64,000 bases of DNA from Pseudomonas sp. JQ170C. GTDB taxonomy: Bacteria > Pseudomonadota > Gammaproteobacteria > Pseudomonadales > Pseudomonadaceae. Position 1 is the first letter of the stretch. Every line of letters starts with the position of its first letter. The notes below the pieces were generated by a model that was given only the letters and a program-made list of their open reading frames with translations, was not told the origin of the DNA and did no database searches. Of this stretch, positions 56,248-64,000 are shown piece by piece. A program made the translations under genes and the position numbers. Where the stretch lies: contig NZ_CP141608.1 in assembly GCF_035581345.1 (NCBI RefSeq), positions 762,001 to 826,000 of the forward strand, given 5' to 3'.

Positions 56248-57120
56248 TCACTCATACAGCCACGGCTTCAGCTCCCTCAGGTTCGTCACCACGATTTGCT
56301 GGGCTTCAGGGGTGGGGTCCAGGTTCCTGTGGTCGATCTGATAACGCTGCAATACATACTTCACCAGGGCCCTTCGGCTGGGGACCACCAACTGGCCATC
56401 CACCATGCCGAAGTCGCTTTCGATGATTGCTTTCTGCGGCGTGCTCAGTCGCCCATCGGCAGCGATCATGACCGGTACCTCGGTATTCCAGTCTTCATCG
56501 AACTCGCGGGTGTTTTGCGAAGGATCAAGCAATTCGGGTTGGCCGCGCAGTCGGCTCAGCACGAAGTCGCGGTACTGGCCGTTCTTCTCGCAGTACGCTC
56601 GCACGTGCCAGCGCATGCCGGTGTAGACCAGGGTATGCGGCGCTATGAGGCGAACTTCCACGTTGGGCGTGTTGAGCGACACATACTCGGTTTCCAGGCG
56701 CAGGCCGTCGCGGCAGGCCTTGAGCAGAGGGCGCAGAACTTCCGGGTGGATTGGCCGGTCAGGTACTTCCAATACCTTGGTATGGGCATACGCCAGGGCG
56801 AGCCCATCAATGTGGGGCGCGCGTTCGTTGTTCTGATAGAGCAGGTGCAAATAGGCACTGGCACTGTCATCAATGAACAGGGGCTTGAAGTGCTTGGTGG
56901 GGACATAACCTTTGAGCTGCTTGTCGTAGGCCAGGTTCTTTGACGCATGCTCGGTGATGTAGGTATTGATGTCCTTGGACGCCTGTTGCCGGCTGATGCC
57001 AAAGCTCTGGATCAGGTGCCCGGTGGTCAGACGGCCTTCCCACCAGACCACGGTCTCGATCAGCCTGTAGCGCAGTGCCAGGTCCCAACGTACCTGCTCG
57101 ATGGTGTGCTTGCGTTTCAT
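56248..57120 (-). CDS. WYL-domain transcriptional repressor (BrxR/CapW type)
   Basis: A 290-residue regulator: winged HTH (about 10-75; recognition region TTGHLIQSFGISRQQASKD) followed by a WYL domain (about 125-205; TLVYTGMRWHVRAYCEK then YRDFVLSRLRG) and a C-terminal extension. These motifs match BrxR/CapW, repressors that guard phage-defence operons until a signal is sensed by the WYL domain. GGAGGGG precedes ATG 57120. Forty-eight bases upstream is a two-part motif that also precedes the rightward operon at 58339. Confidence 0.85.
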   Translation of the reverse strand: MKRKHTIEQVRWDLALRYRLIETVVWWEGRLTTGHLIQSFGISRQQASKDINTYITEHASKNLAYDKQLKGYVPTKHFKPLFIDDSASAYLHLLYQNNERAPHIDGLALAYAHTKVLEVPDRPIHPEVLRPLLKACRDGLRLETEYVSLNTPNVEVRLIAPHTLVYTGMRWHVRAYCEKNGQYRDFVLSRLRGQPELLDPSQNTREFDEDWNTEVPVMIAADGRLSTPQKAIIESDFGMVDGQLVVPSRRALVKYVLQRYQIDHRNLDPTPEAQQIVVTNLRELKPWLYE

Positions 57121-57168
57121 TGCCCCTCCCTGTGTGCGGATGCTTGCATCGCAGCACTCTACAACAAG

Positions 57169-57195
57169 GACCTGTCGTAACAAGCGACATATCGT
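57169..57195. promoter_or_regulatory. Two-part operator motif, site 1 (upstream of the WYL gene)
   Basis: GACCTGTCGT, 8-base gap, ACATATCGT. The same 10 + 9 bases with the same 8-base gap occur at 58267-58293. Probably bound by the WYL repressor (inference). Confidence 0.65.
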
Positions 57196-57235
57196 AGAAA
57201 TGTCACAGGGAGAGTGCCTGGCTCAGCGCTAGACG

Positions 57236-57979
57236 TCAGGCTTCCTCAGCCTCGACCTCTTCTTCAAGCTGCAACCCTTCCCACATGTGCCAGACCTCGT
57301 CAGTGACGCAGCGGGAGCGGTTGCCCTGGCCCCGGGGCTGCGAGAAGAACGAGATCCCGCGCTTGAGGCTGATCAACGCTTTCTCATTGCCGGACTTGCC
57401 GTTGCTGCCCACCGGGAAGTGCGGGCTGAAACATTCGATGCCCATCGCCAGTTGTTCACTGATGTCGCTGCGATCCTGGAAGTCCGACTCCCCGGCGCGA
57501 ATCATCTGGCGAATGATGGACAGGTCGATCATGGTGCTTTCATGCCAGTACGCTGCGCAGTTGTAGGCGGCTACCCAGGCAATGTTCGACTCCTGGACCA
57601 TGTAGTTGATCGTTTCGGCCTGGGAGCGTTTGGCCGTGCCGGCGGAGAAGCACGAGCCCAGGACGACGCCGGTGATGTTGGCCGCCACCGACTTGAGGCT
57701 GCACTCGACCATGATGTCGATGATCCTGGCGCCGCCTACACGCTGACCATCACCATGGCCGGCGACATAGACGATGGCATTCTTGTACGTGTGCTTGCTC
57801 AGCGCCGCGAACGCCAACCGGAAGCTGCTCACATCGTAGAAACGAGAATGCAGAATTTCGACGTCATTGGATTGTTTGGCCAGCCCCTGGAAAAAGGGCT
57901 CGACCGAGCTGCGGTTGATATCCCCTTCATAGATGTTCCAGGGGGCTTCCAGAATCAGTACTGCGCTTTTGTCGTGCAT
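57236..57979 (-). CDS. Caspase-like cysteine protease
   Basis: A 247-residue soluble protein with a caspase/CHAT-type dyad: His75 in VYVAGHGDG and Cys110 in VVLGSCFSAG, each after a hydrophobic strand, 35 residues apart. The strand order (AVLILEAPW, AIVYVAGHG, GVVLGSCFS, IAWVAAYN) fits the clan CD fold. No membrane segment or known fused domain; acidic tail. In bacteria such proteases are effectors in several defence systems. Transcribed leftward ahead of the WYL gene, 115 bp apart. Ribosome site weak at ATG 57979. Substrate unknown. Confidence 0.72.
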   Translation of the reverse strand: MHDKSAVLILEAPWNIYEGDINRSSVEPFFQGLAKQSNDVEILHSRFYDVSSFRLAFAALSKHTYKNAIVYVAGHGDGQRVGGARIIDIMVECSLKSVAANITGVVLGSCFSAGTAKRSQAETINYMVQESNIAWVAAYNCAAYWHESTMIDLSIIRQMIRAGESDFQDRSDISEQLAMGIECFSPHFPVGSNGKSGNEKALISLKRGISFFSQPRGQGNRSRCVTDEVWHMWEGLQLEEEVEAEEA

Positions 57980-58246
57980 GAGGTCGTCTGTGGGTCAGGG
58001 GTGATTCGAGTCGGCACCTGCCATCGCAGTGGTCATGTGTAAAGTTTCAGGACACAAGAGGCCTGAAGCTAGATACCAGTCCCTCACTGCTCAAGCGGCT
58101 GCCGGGGAAGACCGATTTCATGGCTTTCAGGCTTCCCTGCCGGGGGCAGATCCTCTAACAGATGATGGCAAAAAGCTATTTTTTGCTGGCCCAGCGACCC
58201 CGAGGCCCGACCTTTTCAGGTGCATACATCTGCATGATTACCTTAC

Positions 58247-58262
58247 CTGTATAAGTCTACAT
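58247..58262 (+). promoter_or_regulatory. LexA-like (SOS box) sequence
   Basis: CTGTATAAGTCTACAT matches 13 of 16 bases of CTGTATAAATATACAG. The left half is perfect; the right lacks the final G. It lies just before operator site 2. Moderate to weak. Confidence 0.35.
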
Positions 58263-58266
58263 TCTA

Positions 58267-58293
58267 GACCTGTCGTGAATTACTACATATCGT
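58267..58293. promoter_or_regulatory. Two-part operator motif, site 2 (upstream of the rightward operon)
   Basis: GACCTGTCGT, 8-base gap, ACATATCGT, 45 bases ahead of the gene at 58339. It lies in the 359-bp divergent gap 57980-58338, which otherwise holds a TTCAGG-N10-CCTGAA inverted repeat (58046-58067) and no recognised gene. Confidence 0.65.
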
Positions 58294-58338
58294 GATCCTG
58301 GCTTGTTGATAAATCGGACTCACGCAAGGACGTAAAAC

Positions 58339-58596
58339 ATGAATATGTCAGAAGCGGTTTCGACAGGGGCATTGGCGCTGATCGGGGTGATTCTGCTGGT
58401 GCTTCTGCATCAGTGCCTCAGGCTGCACGAACTGTGGGAAATGGCCCGGGCCTGTCAAAAGGGCGCGCGCTGGGCACGGATCTGGGAGGCGGAGAACCGC
58501 GAGCTTCGTTCGCAGCTGCGTGCCAATAAGGCGCACATCGAGCAGTTGCAGAGCAAGCTGGTGAGTTTGCAGGCGGTGCTCCCGACGGAGGGGTGA
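58339..58596 (+). CDS. Small single-pass membrane protein with coiled coil
   Basis: An 85-residue protein with AAGGA eight bases before ATG. A hydrophobic helix (about residues 8-24) is followed by a charged helical region (about 48-78, ENRELRSQLRANKAHIEQLQSKL) with coiled-coil heptads. It lies between the operator and the dynamin-like genes, 100 bp from the next gene. Possible roles are membrane anchor, adaptor or effector. Not a recognised family. Confidence 0.65.
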   Translation: MNMSEAVSTGALALIGVILLVLLHQCLRLHELWEMARACQKGARWARIWEAENRELRSQLRANKAHIEQLQSKLVSLQAVLPTEG

Positions 58597-58696
58597 GTGC
58601 ATCATTTTCTAAACTATCCCCTCTTTCTGCCGACAACCCGACTGTCACCTATTGCCCGATCCAGGCCGGCGTTGTCAGACACCAAGGAGTTTCACC

Positions 58697-60805
58697 ATGT
58701 ATGCCTCGCTCATCGATCCCGTCACCCAGGCGCTGAGACAGGCGCTCGACATCGCCGTCCAATTTGACCGCAGCACCCAGGAGCGCGAGAAGATCCGCGC
58801 CGTGCTGCGCAAATTGCTGGTGATCCGTGAGATGCACTCCAGCTTCTTTGTGAGTGTGGGGGGCACCCAGGGCGCGGGGAAAACGCATCTGTTACGTGAG
58901 CTCTACGACCTGGACGACTGGCTACCGGACAACCCCGGCCGTGGCGAATGTCGCCCGCTGTTCGTGCTGGAGCGCGATTGCGAGACACCCCAGGCCTACG
59001 GGGTGGATGAGTGGGGGCAGGAGTGCCCGATTGACCCACAGACGCTGTTCGACGAATTGCGCAGTTTCTCGGCAGGCGAGCAGTTTTTGCTGTTGCGCCT
59101 GTATGTACCCAAGCGCCATTTTGGCGGGCGTGCCGGTTTCCTGCTGTTACCCGGCTACGAAAAGCTCAACCGTACCAATGGCCTGTGGCAACAGGAAATG
59201 CGCGACACGCTCAAGCATGCGACGGGCAGCATCATGGTGACCCACAGCAACGCCCTGGCCACGAAGTCCACGCAGGATGTGCTGGTCGAGATGCTCGAAC
59301 AGGCGCTGCCGGGGCGTCAGCCGATCATCGCTATCGGGCGCACCGAAAACCAGTCCGATGAAGCGCGTGACGAACTGCGCGTCTCGGCGGCACAGGACTG
59401 CCTTGTACCGGCCGAACAACTGGACCGTATTGTGTGTGTCGGTCGTGGCGAGGCGTACAAAGCACGCTGGATACCGCAATTGTTTGAAGCGCTGGGTCGT
59501 TACGCCGAGCCAGGACTGGATGTTTACCACCAGCGCCTGACGGACCTGCGTGCCGTCCTGGAGCTTGAGCTGGAAGCTGCGGTGGGCTTTCTGGACGCAC
59601 TGATCGAAGATGCCGGGGCCACGGCCAGTGCTAGCGAAGGGCTGGTCAGGAAGGTTCTGGAGCAGTTCCGTCGTTCGGCCGATACCTATCGCGGTCAGTA
59701 CAAGAAGCGTCTTCACCAGCACCTGCAGCACTATGCCGATCAGGCGACTGCAAGCGCCAGGAAAGCCTTTGCCGAAGAGGAGGAGGGCTGGTCCAACGTC
59801 GCCAGGAACATCGTGGATTACGTAAAGCTCAAGACCAGCGAAACCGAACAGCGACACATCGAGCGCATCAACCAGCACTGGCAGCAGCAGGGCACACGGA
59901 CGCCTGTGCATGCCATCTACCTGGCGCTGACGCATGTGGCCGATGAGCAATTCCAGCTTGGGGTTGCAGAGACCCTCAGTGAGGGTTCCAACGCGCTGCT
60001 CACGCAGCGCCTGGAGAACCAGCCGGGTCGCTACCTGGGTTACGAAAAGCCTGACGGCACTGCGGTGATACCCAGCAGCAAACTCCCCGAGGCCCCCGAG
60101 CTGCAAAAAAACCTCTGCCTGCTGCTGAACAACACTGCCAGCGAAAACCACCTGGACCCGGCCACCGTGCGCACCCGGCAGTTCGATACGGCGCTCAAGC
60201 ATCTCCCCGCGTTGACGATGGAATACCTGCGCATGAGCCAGGGTATGGCGCTGTACCAGCAGCAGGCGGTCGATACCGCGCAGATGGTCAAATACGACCC
60301 TGACGCGCTGGCCAGGGACATTCGCGATACGCTCCCCGGCTTTACCCAGGGCGCCAAGCAGGTGGGGCGTGCGCTGCTCGCCATCACCGCGGTCGACCTG
60401 GCCATCGATGGCAGCCTGGATGTCATTCCGGTGCTGGCCGGCGGGGCTGCGACCGGTCTGGGCGCGACGTTGTCGCTGGCAGCCACCGGGCTGATGGGTT
60501 TGGGCTTTATCGGCTACAAGGCGGCCAGTTCGGTCCATCACTACAACGTGGCGAAGAGCAATTTTATCGGGGCGAGCATCGAGCGATTCAAAGACCACTT
60601 AGTGGAAGGCAGCCTCGATCATTACGATGAGCTGATGAACAAAATCGAAGAGCGCATTGAGCACAACCTCAGTGTGGCCTATGGCGTGGATGCCAATCAG
60701 TTCTCCGAGCGTGATGCCCTGGCAAGGGCCATGCGCGCGCTGAATGCATCGCGGCGTCACCTGAGCGCCGAGATCGACCGTGCCCAAGCCTCGTTTGTGG
60801 TTTGA
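58697..60805 (+). CDS. Dynamin-like P-loop protein with C-terminal hydrophobic hairpin
   Basis: A 702-residue protein. The N-terminal P-loop is GGTQGAGKT (residues 55-63). The expected DxxG switch is replaced by LLPGYE, so nucleotide hydrolysis may be altered. A long helical region (about 280-540) follows, then a hydrophobic segment (about 558-610, Ala/Gly/Leu-rich) able to enter or span the membrane, then a helical tail. This is the layout of bacterial dynamin-like proteins. ATG 58697 has AAGGAG upstream. It overlaps the next gene by 26 bases. GTPase versus ATPase use is unknown. Confidence 0.7.
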   Translation: MYASLIDPVTQALRQALDIAVQFDRSTQEREKIRAVLRKLLVIREMHSSFFVSVGGTQGAGKTHLLRELYDLDDWLPDNPGRGECRPLFVLERDCETPQAYGVDEWGQECPIDPQTLFDELRSFSAGEQFLLLRLYVPKRHFGGRAGFLLLPGYEKLNRTNGLWQQEMRDTLKHATGSIMVTHSNALATKSTQDVLVEMLEQALPGRQPIIAIGRTENQSDEARDELRVSAAQDCLVPAEQLDRIVCVGRGEAYKARWIPQLFEALGRYAEPGLDVYHQRLTDLRAVLELELEAAVGFLDALIEDAGATASASEGLVRKVLEQFRRSADTYRGQYKKRLHQHLQHYADQATASARKAFAEEEEGWSNVARNIVDYVKLKTSETEQRHIERINQHWQQQGTRTPVHAIYLALTHVADEQFQLGVAETLSEGSNALLTQRLENQPGRYLGYEKPDGTAVIPSSKLPEAPELQKNLCLLLNNTASENHLDPATVRTRQFDTALKHLPALTMEYLRMSQGMALYQQQAVDTAQMVKYDPDALARDIRDTLPGFTQGAKQVGRALLAITAVDLAIDGSLDVIPVLAGGAATGLGATLSLAATGLMGLGFIGYKAASSVHHYNVAKSNFIGASIERFKDHLVEGSLDHYDELMNKIEERIEHNLSVAYGVDANQFSERDALARAMRALNASRRHLSAEIDRAQASFVV

Positions 60806-62717
60806 GCGGCACCGGCAGCGCCATGATTGGGCGCTGCAGGCCTATGATCGCTTCGTCCATGAGTTGGCGCCGGAGGTGAGTGCCCAGCTCAAGCGTTCCG
60901 AACAGGTGACGGTAGTGGTGTATGGCGCCACCCAGGTGGGCAAGACCACCTTGATACTTGATCTGCTGGGGCTCGCCTCCGATACCCAGCAGGAGGTCGC
61001 CCAGGTGCTGCGCGGGGGGCAGGCACGCGGCAAGTCAGCGACGGTGATGCCGCTGCGTTATGGGCGTTCTACGGATGACCACTGGTACATCGGCAACAGC
61101 GCGGCGCTCGACCGGGCCCAGGCCACCCAGGCGCTGGCCGATGTAAGACGGGGTGTCGAGCAGGGCCAGAACGAGGGCATTGTGCTGACCGACATTCTGA
61201 TCCCGGCCAGGCTGTTTCCTTCTGCGGGCGATGAGGCGCTGGAGGTTGATGTCAAACTGATCGACTTGCCAGGTCTGGATGCGCGCAATGCCCATGAGCG
61301 TGAGCTGGTTGCGGCGCTTGCCCGACGCTTCGTCACCGTGGCCGATCTGGTGTTGCTGGTGACCCAGGCCAGTAGCCTGGGCTTCTTGCGACCGGAGAAC
61401 TTGCAGATCGAAGAGCTGGCCAACTGGGTGCACCAGCCGGTGCGTTTTCGGGTGGTGATCACTTCCAGCTACTCATTGAGCAGCGTGCGCAAGCGCATAC
61501 TGGCGTCCCCGCTGGATGTGGCGGCGATGCGGGTAGCGATGATCGAGGAAATCGAAACCCTCGATCTACGTATACCCCCGTCTTTCAGCGATAACGTCTA
61601 TGTACTGGAACTTGGGGACTCCGCGCGGGACATGGCCGAAGGCGACCCGGATTATTATTCAAAGGTCAGTCCCCTGGTTGAAACCTTCCGACGGCAGCTG
61701 ATTAGCGATATCAAACGCTCCAGCGGACCGTTTTCCCGATTGTTTGCTGCCTTCCAACTGGATCAGGTGGTGACGGGGCAGGTCGCGGCGTTCGAGGACG
61801 ACTATCGAGAGCGCAAGGCGTTTCTGGAGGTTGAGTTGCAGGCCTTTGAGTCACGGCTGCGGGCAATGTATTCATTGCATACCAAAGACGGACTCTGGGC
61901 CGCGCTGCAGGAACACAAGGACACGCTCGAAGCGCAATGCGCCACGATCAAGCATTGGGCGGGTATCGTCGAAGTGCTGCTGAAAACCGATTGCCGGGTG
62001 GCTTTTGAATCGCTGTTCGCAGCCCCCGTGATTTCACGGGGAGTGCAACGTGTCAGCGCCATGCAGGACGCACTTCAAAGCGAAAAGCATGCACTGAAAG
62101 AGCAGTCCGAGTCCTGGGTTGACGCGCTAAAAACCTTACTTTTCGATCGTGTGGATGAGAGCGTCAGGCCTCTCTTGGAGGCATTTTTCAAAATGCTGCG
62201 TCCCACCGCTTTTGATGATCGCAGTTTCCATTTGCTGGAATACCAACTTGACGGGTATTCATGGGATCGTTACTGGAAGTCTTCGAGCTATGACGGTGAT
62301 GTGTGGATGTTGGACGTTGCTGTCAGAGAGAGTCGGCAGCATCACATCAAGCTTGCGCACGAAGACTTTGTCAGCGGCTTGCGGCTGCAGGCAACATCGC
62401 AGGGGGAGGCCCTGTCCGCGATTCAAATCCAGTTACAGCAAGTGCAAAAAGCGATTGAGACGTATGAAATCCATCTGGGTGGAATGTCGGCACTGAGTGC
62501 CGAGCTTGACGGCAACATTGCCCGAATGCACGACTCGCAGGAAATCGCCCGGCATTTTGAGCGGCGTGTTCACGAGAGCTTCTCGAATGCCCTGCAAGCC
62601 TCCTCGGCGGAGATCACTCAGGGGCGGTGTGCGACTGAAAAGTTCCTGGGCTTGATGAATGCTCATTTAATTATCAACGAAGCAGAAAAGTTCTATTCCG
62701 GAAAACCCGCCACATGA
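60780..62717 (+). CDS. Dynamin-like GTPase
   Basis: A 645-residue protein with G1 GATQVGKTT (residues 49-57), a Thr in GKSATVMP as likely G2, and G3 DLPG (162-165). The G4 position reads VVITSSYS, not a classical NKxD. The C-terminal ~330 residues are mostly helical with coiled-coil stretches. It pairs with the preceding gene as bacterial dynamins often do (two partner proteins encoded in tandem). ATG 60780 lies inside the end of the previous gene and its TGA overlaps the next ATG, so the three are translationally coupled. Confidence 0.75.
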   Translation: MPKPRLWFERHRQRHDWALQAYDRFVHELAPEVSAQLKRSEQVTVVVYGATQVGKTTLILDLLGLASDTQQEVAQVLRGGQARGKSATVMPLRYGRSTDDHWYIGNSAALDRAQATQALADVRRGVEQGQNEGIVLTDILIPARLFPSAGDEALEVDVKLIDLPGLDARNAHERELVAALARRFVTVADLVLLVTQASSLGFLRPENLQIEELANWVHQPVRFRVVITSSYSLSSVRKRILASPLDVAAMRVAMIEEIETLDLRIPPSFSDNVYVLELGDSARDMAEGDPDYYSKVSPLVETFRRQLISDIKRSSGPFSRLFAAFQLDQVVTGQVAAFEDDYRERKAFLEVELQAFESRLRAMYSLHTKDGLWAALQEHKDTLEAQCATIKHWAGIVEVLLKTDCRVAFESLFAAPVISRGVQRVSAMQDALQSEKHALKEQSESWVDALKTLLFDRVDESVRPLLEAFFKMLRPTAFDDRSFHLLEYQLDGYSWDRYWKSSSYDGDVWMLDVAVRESRQHHIKLAHEDFVSGLRLQATSQGEALSAIQIQLQQVQKAIETYEIHLGGMSALSAELDGNIARMHDSQEIARHFERRVHESFSNALQASSAEITQGRCATEKFLGLMNAHLIINEAEKFYSGKPAT

Positions 62718-63718
62718 CGGATAACACCGCTAACGATGACAGGCTCGCCGCCAAGCAGGATTTGACCGAGCTTCTCATTGATATCCTGATACCCCCGTTC
62801 AAACATGAGATTTCTACAATCCTTGAGGAGAATCTCTATCCTCTGGAAAAGAACATCCTTGATAAGCAGGAGCGCTTGGAGACCCAGGCCGGCAGAGTTG
62901 CACGGTTCATCGCCAAGCATTACCCCGAGCACAGTCCGCCGCTTGAAGAGCAACTTCAAGGCCTGCAGTTTGCCCAGCAGGATGCCGACGCGCTTGCACA
63001 AGCCCGCAATACTGAACTGTTTGCCACCCTGGCTAAGCACACCGAGCAAGCGCAGGTCATTCAACATGGGCTCGAGGGGCTGTCGCAGGCGCTCAAGGCA
63101 GCGGGAGTGAACCAGGCTGCTACCCAGGATCTGCTTCAACACTTGATTGAAACGAACCAGCAAAGCCTTGGTCAGCTGAGCCAGCAGTTGTCGTCGTTCA
63201 TTGAGACGCAGCAGCACGCTCACGCACAGGCACTACAGGCCTTACAAGCGCTGGGCGCGTCCGTGGAGGGTAGGCTGGACGATCACCTGCTGCGCTTGAA
63301 AGCCTATGGGCAGGCGCTGAGTGATAACAGTGAGCAGCGGTTGCAGGAAGGGTTCAGTGAATTGCTTGAACAGCTGCGAGGGCTGGACAAGGAAGGGCGG
63401 CAGCGGCTGGAGAAGTTCATGGTCGTGACTGCGTCCCAGCAGCGCACCGTCGCGCAGAATGTCGCCTTGGCGCAGGACCAGCATGTGCAGACCGTGTTGG
63501 CCGAGCAAGCGAACACGCTGCGCGCCCAGCATGAGGCCTACCTGCAATCACTGAATGAGCTTCAACTGAACCAGCAGGCGCAGCAGGCATGCACGGTGGA
63601 GTTGAAGTCGCAGTTGGACATCAGCCACAAGCAGCTGAAGCGAGTGCTGTACGGTTGTGCGGGGATGGTGTTCGTCGGCGTCTGCGCCGTGATGTACCTG
63701 GTACTGCTCGGCCGCTAG
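62714..63718 (+). CDS. Coiled-coil protein with C-terminal membrane anchor
   Basis: A 334-residue protein, Gln/Leu/Ala-rich with long coiled-coil regions (about 60-305) and one hydrophobic helix at the very end (about 312-332, VLYGCAGMVFVGVCAVMYLVLL). This is a tail-anchored topology with the bulk in the cytoplasm. It overlaps the GTPase gene by four bases (ATGA). Its Gln-rich helices could scaffold the dynamin pair at the membrane. No family recognised. Confidence 0.7.
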   Translation: MTDNTANDDRLAAKQDLTELLIDILIPPFKHEISTILEENLYPLEKNILDKQERLETQAGRVARFIAKHYPEHSPPLEEQLQGLQFAQQDADALAQARNTELFATLAKHTEQAQVIQHGLEGLSQALKAAGVNQAATQDLLQHLIETNQQSLGQLSQQLSSFIETQQHAHAQALQALQALGASVEGRLDDHLLRLKAYGQALSDNSEQRLQEGFSELLEQLRGLDKEGRQRLEKFMVVTASQQRTVAQNVALAQDQHVQTVLAEQANTLRAQHEAYLQSLNELQLNQQAQQACTVELKSQLDISHKQLKRVLYGCAGMVFVGVCAVMYLVLLGR

Positions 63719-63742
63719 TACTGCCAGAGCCCTGGCGGAAAA

Positions 63743-63780
63743 GAAAAACCCCTTGAGGCGTGAATCCTCAAGGGGTTTTC
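63743..63780. terminator. Bidirectional terminator between the dynamin operon and ychF
   Basis: Perfect 14-bp stem AAAACCCCTTGAGG/CCTCAAGGGGTTTT with CGTGAAT loop. It marks the right boundary of the accessory region. Confidence 0.88.
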
Positions 63781-63797
63781 TGTTCAGCGGGAGCGGC

Positions 63798-64000
63798 TTA
63801 GACGTTGAAGCGGAAGTGCATCACGTCACCGTCCTTGACGATGTAGTCCTTGCCTTCCAGACGCCATTTACCGGCTTCCTTCGCGCCGCCTTCACCCTTG
63901 TACTGGATGAAGTCGTCATAGGCGACCACTTCGGCGCGGATGAAGCCTTTCTCGAAGTCGGTGTGGATCACACCGGCCGCCTGTGGCGCGGTAGCGCCGA
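63798..64000 (-). CDS. ychF: Redox-regulated ATPase YchF, C-terminal part; runs off window
   Basis: The minus strand encodes the last 67 residues of YchF, including [38 protein letters not shown] and the terminal [12 protein letters not shown], the TGS-domain end of this Obg-family ATPase that binds ribosomes. The rest lies beyond the right edge. A core-genome marker bounding the accessory island. Confidence 0.95.
   Translation of the reverse strand, partial: GATAPQAAGVIHTDFEKGFIRAEVVAYDDFIQYKGEGGAKEAGKWRLEGKDYIVKDGDVMHFRFNV

Noticed and set aside
57980..58040. Third copy of the operator upstream of the caspase-like gene
   Set aside because: CACCTGCCAT-N8-TCATGTGTA matches only about 11 of 19 bases, too weak to claim.

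Overview
This window is high-GC chromosomal DNA from a Pseudomonas, most likely of the P. putida group. The housekeeping proteins (EttA, GdhA, IspB, RplU/RpmA, CgtA, ProB, MksFEB, RimI, YchF) read as Pseudomonas orthologues. Many intergenic gaps carry the short palindromic REP element typical of P. putida (GCGGGGCAAGCCCGCTCCTAC and its complement). There are no rRNA genes, prophage genes or CRISPR arrays. One tRNA gene (elongator Met) is present.

Layout. 1-25.4 kb is core genome: the N-terminal part of a membrane sensor protein, ettA, gdhA, a Gre-like factor, a small lipoprotein, a DUF4105/Lnb_N outer-membrane protein, a DUF3015 protein, a Lon-like protease, small conserved genes, fklB, a Fur-box-preceded small gene, yjdM/phnA, ispB divergent from rplU-rpmA-cgtA-proB-creA, the mksF-mksE-mksB condensin operon, a gene paired with rimI, an acidic protein and a beta-carbonic anhydrase. 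26.1-43.2 kb is bracketed by two apparently identical IS481-like insertion sequences, each placed inside a REP element. Between them lie an M15-type peptidase, a LysR/LysE pair, tRNA-Met, a complete iron-uptake signalling set (ECF sigma, FecR-like anti-sigma, TonB receptor with STN domain), a fosmidomycin-resistance-type MFS pump, a second MFS transporter, two metallo-beta-lactamase-fold proteins, a large acyl-CoA dehydrogenase, and a gene-free 1-kb stretch holding (GGT)16 and a roughly 600-bp imperfect palindrome.

43.2-55.2 kb is an ectoine/hydroxyectoine import and catabolism cluster. The ABC importer (ehuB-ehuC-ehuD-ehuA) is transcribed leftward and divergently from a MocR-type regulator (enuR) followed by eutB-eutC-doeA-doeB-doeC-doeD. 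A perfect 10-bp inverted repeat with a 19-bp spacer just upstream of enuR is a candidate operator. The pathway takes up ectoines, opens the ring (DoeA), deacetylates (DoeB), transaminates (DoeD) and oxidises to aspartate (DoeC). EutB/EutC serve the hydroxyectoine branch.

55.3-63.7 kb lies between ppk2 and ychF and holds the most unusual content: a WYL-domain repressor of the BrxR/CapW type, a caspase-like (His/Cys dyad) protease, a small membrane/coiled-coil protein, two overlapping dynamin-like P-loop proteins, and a tail-anchored coiled-coil protein. The same two-part DNA motif (10 bp + 8-bp gap + 9 bp) occurs upstream of the WYL gene and upstream of the rightward operon. This ties the two halves into one regulated unit. 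I propose it as a candidate, undescribed anti-phage or membrane-stress system; that function is inferred, not shown.
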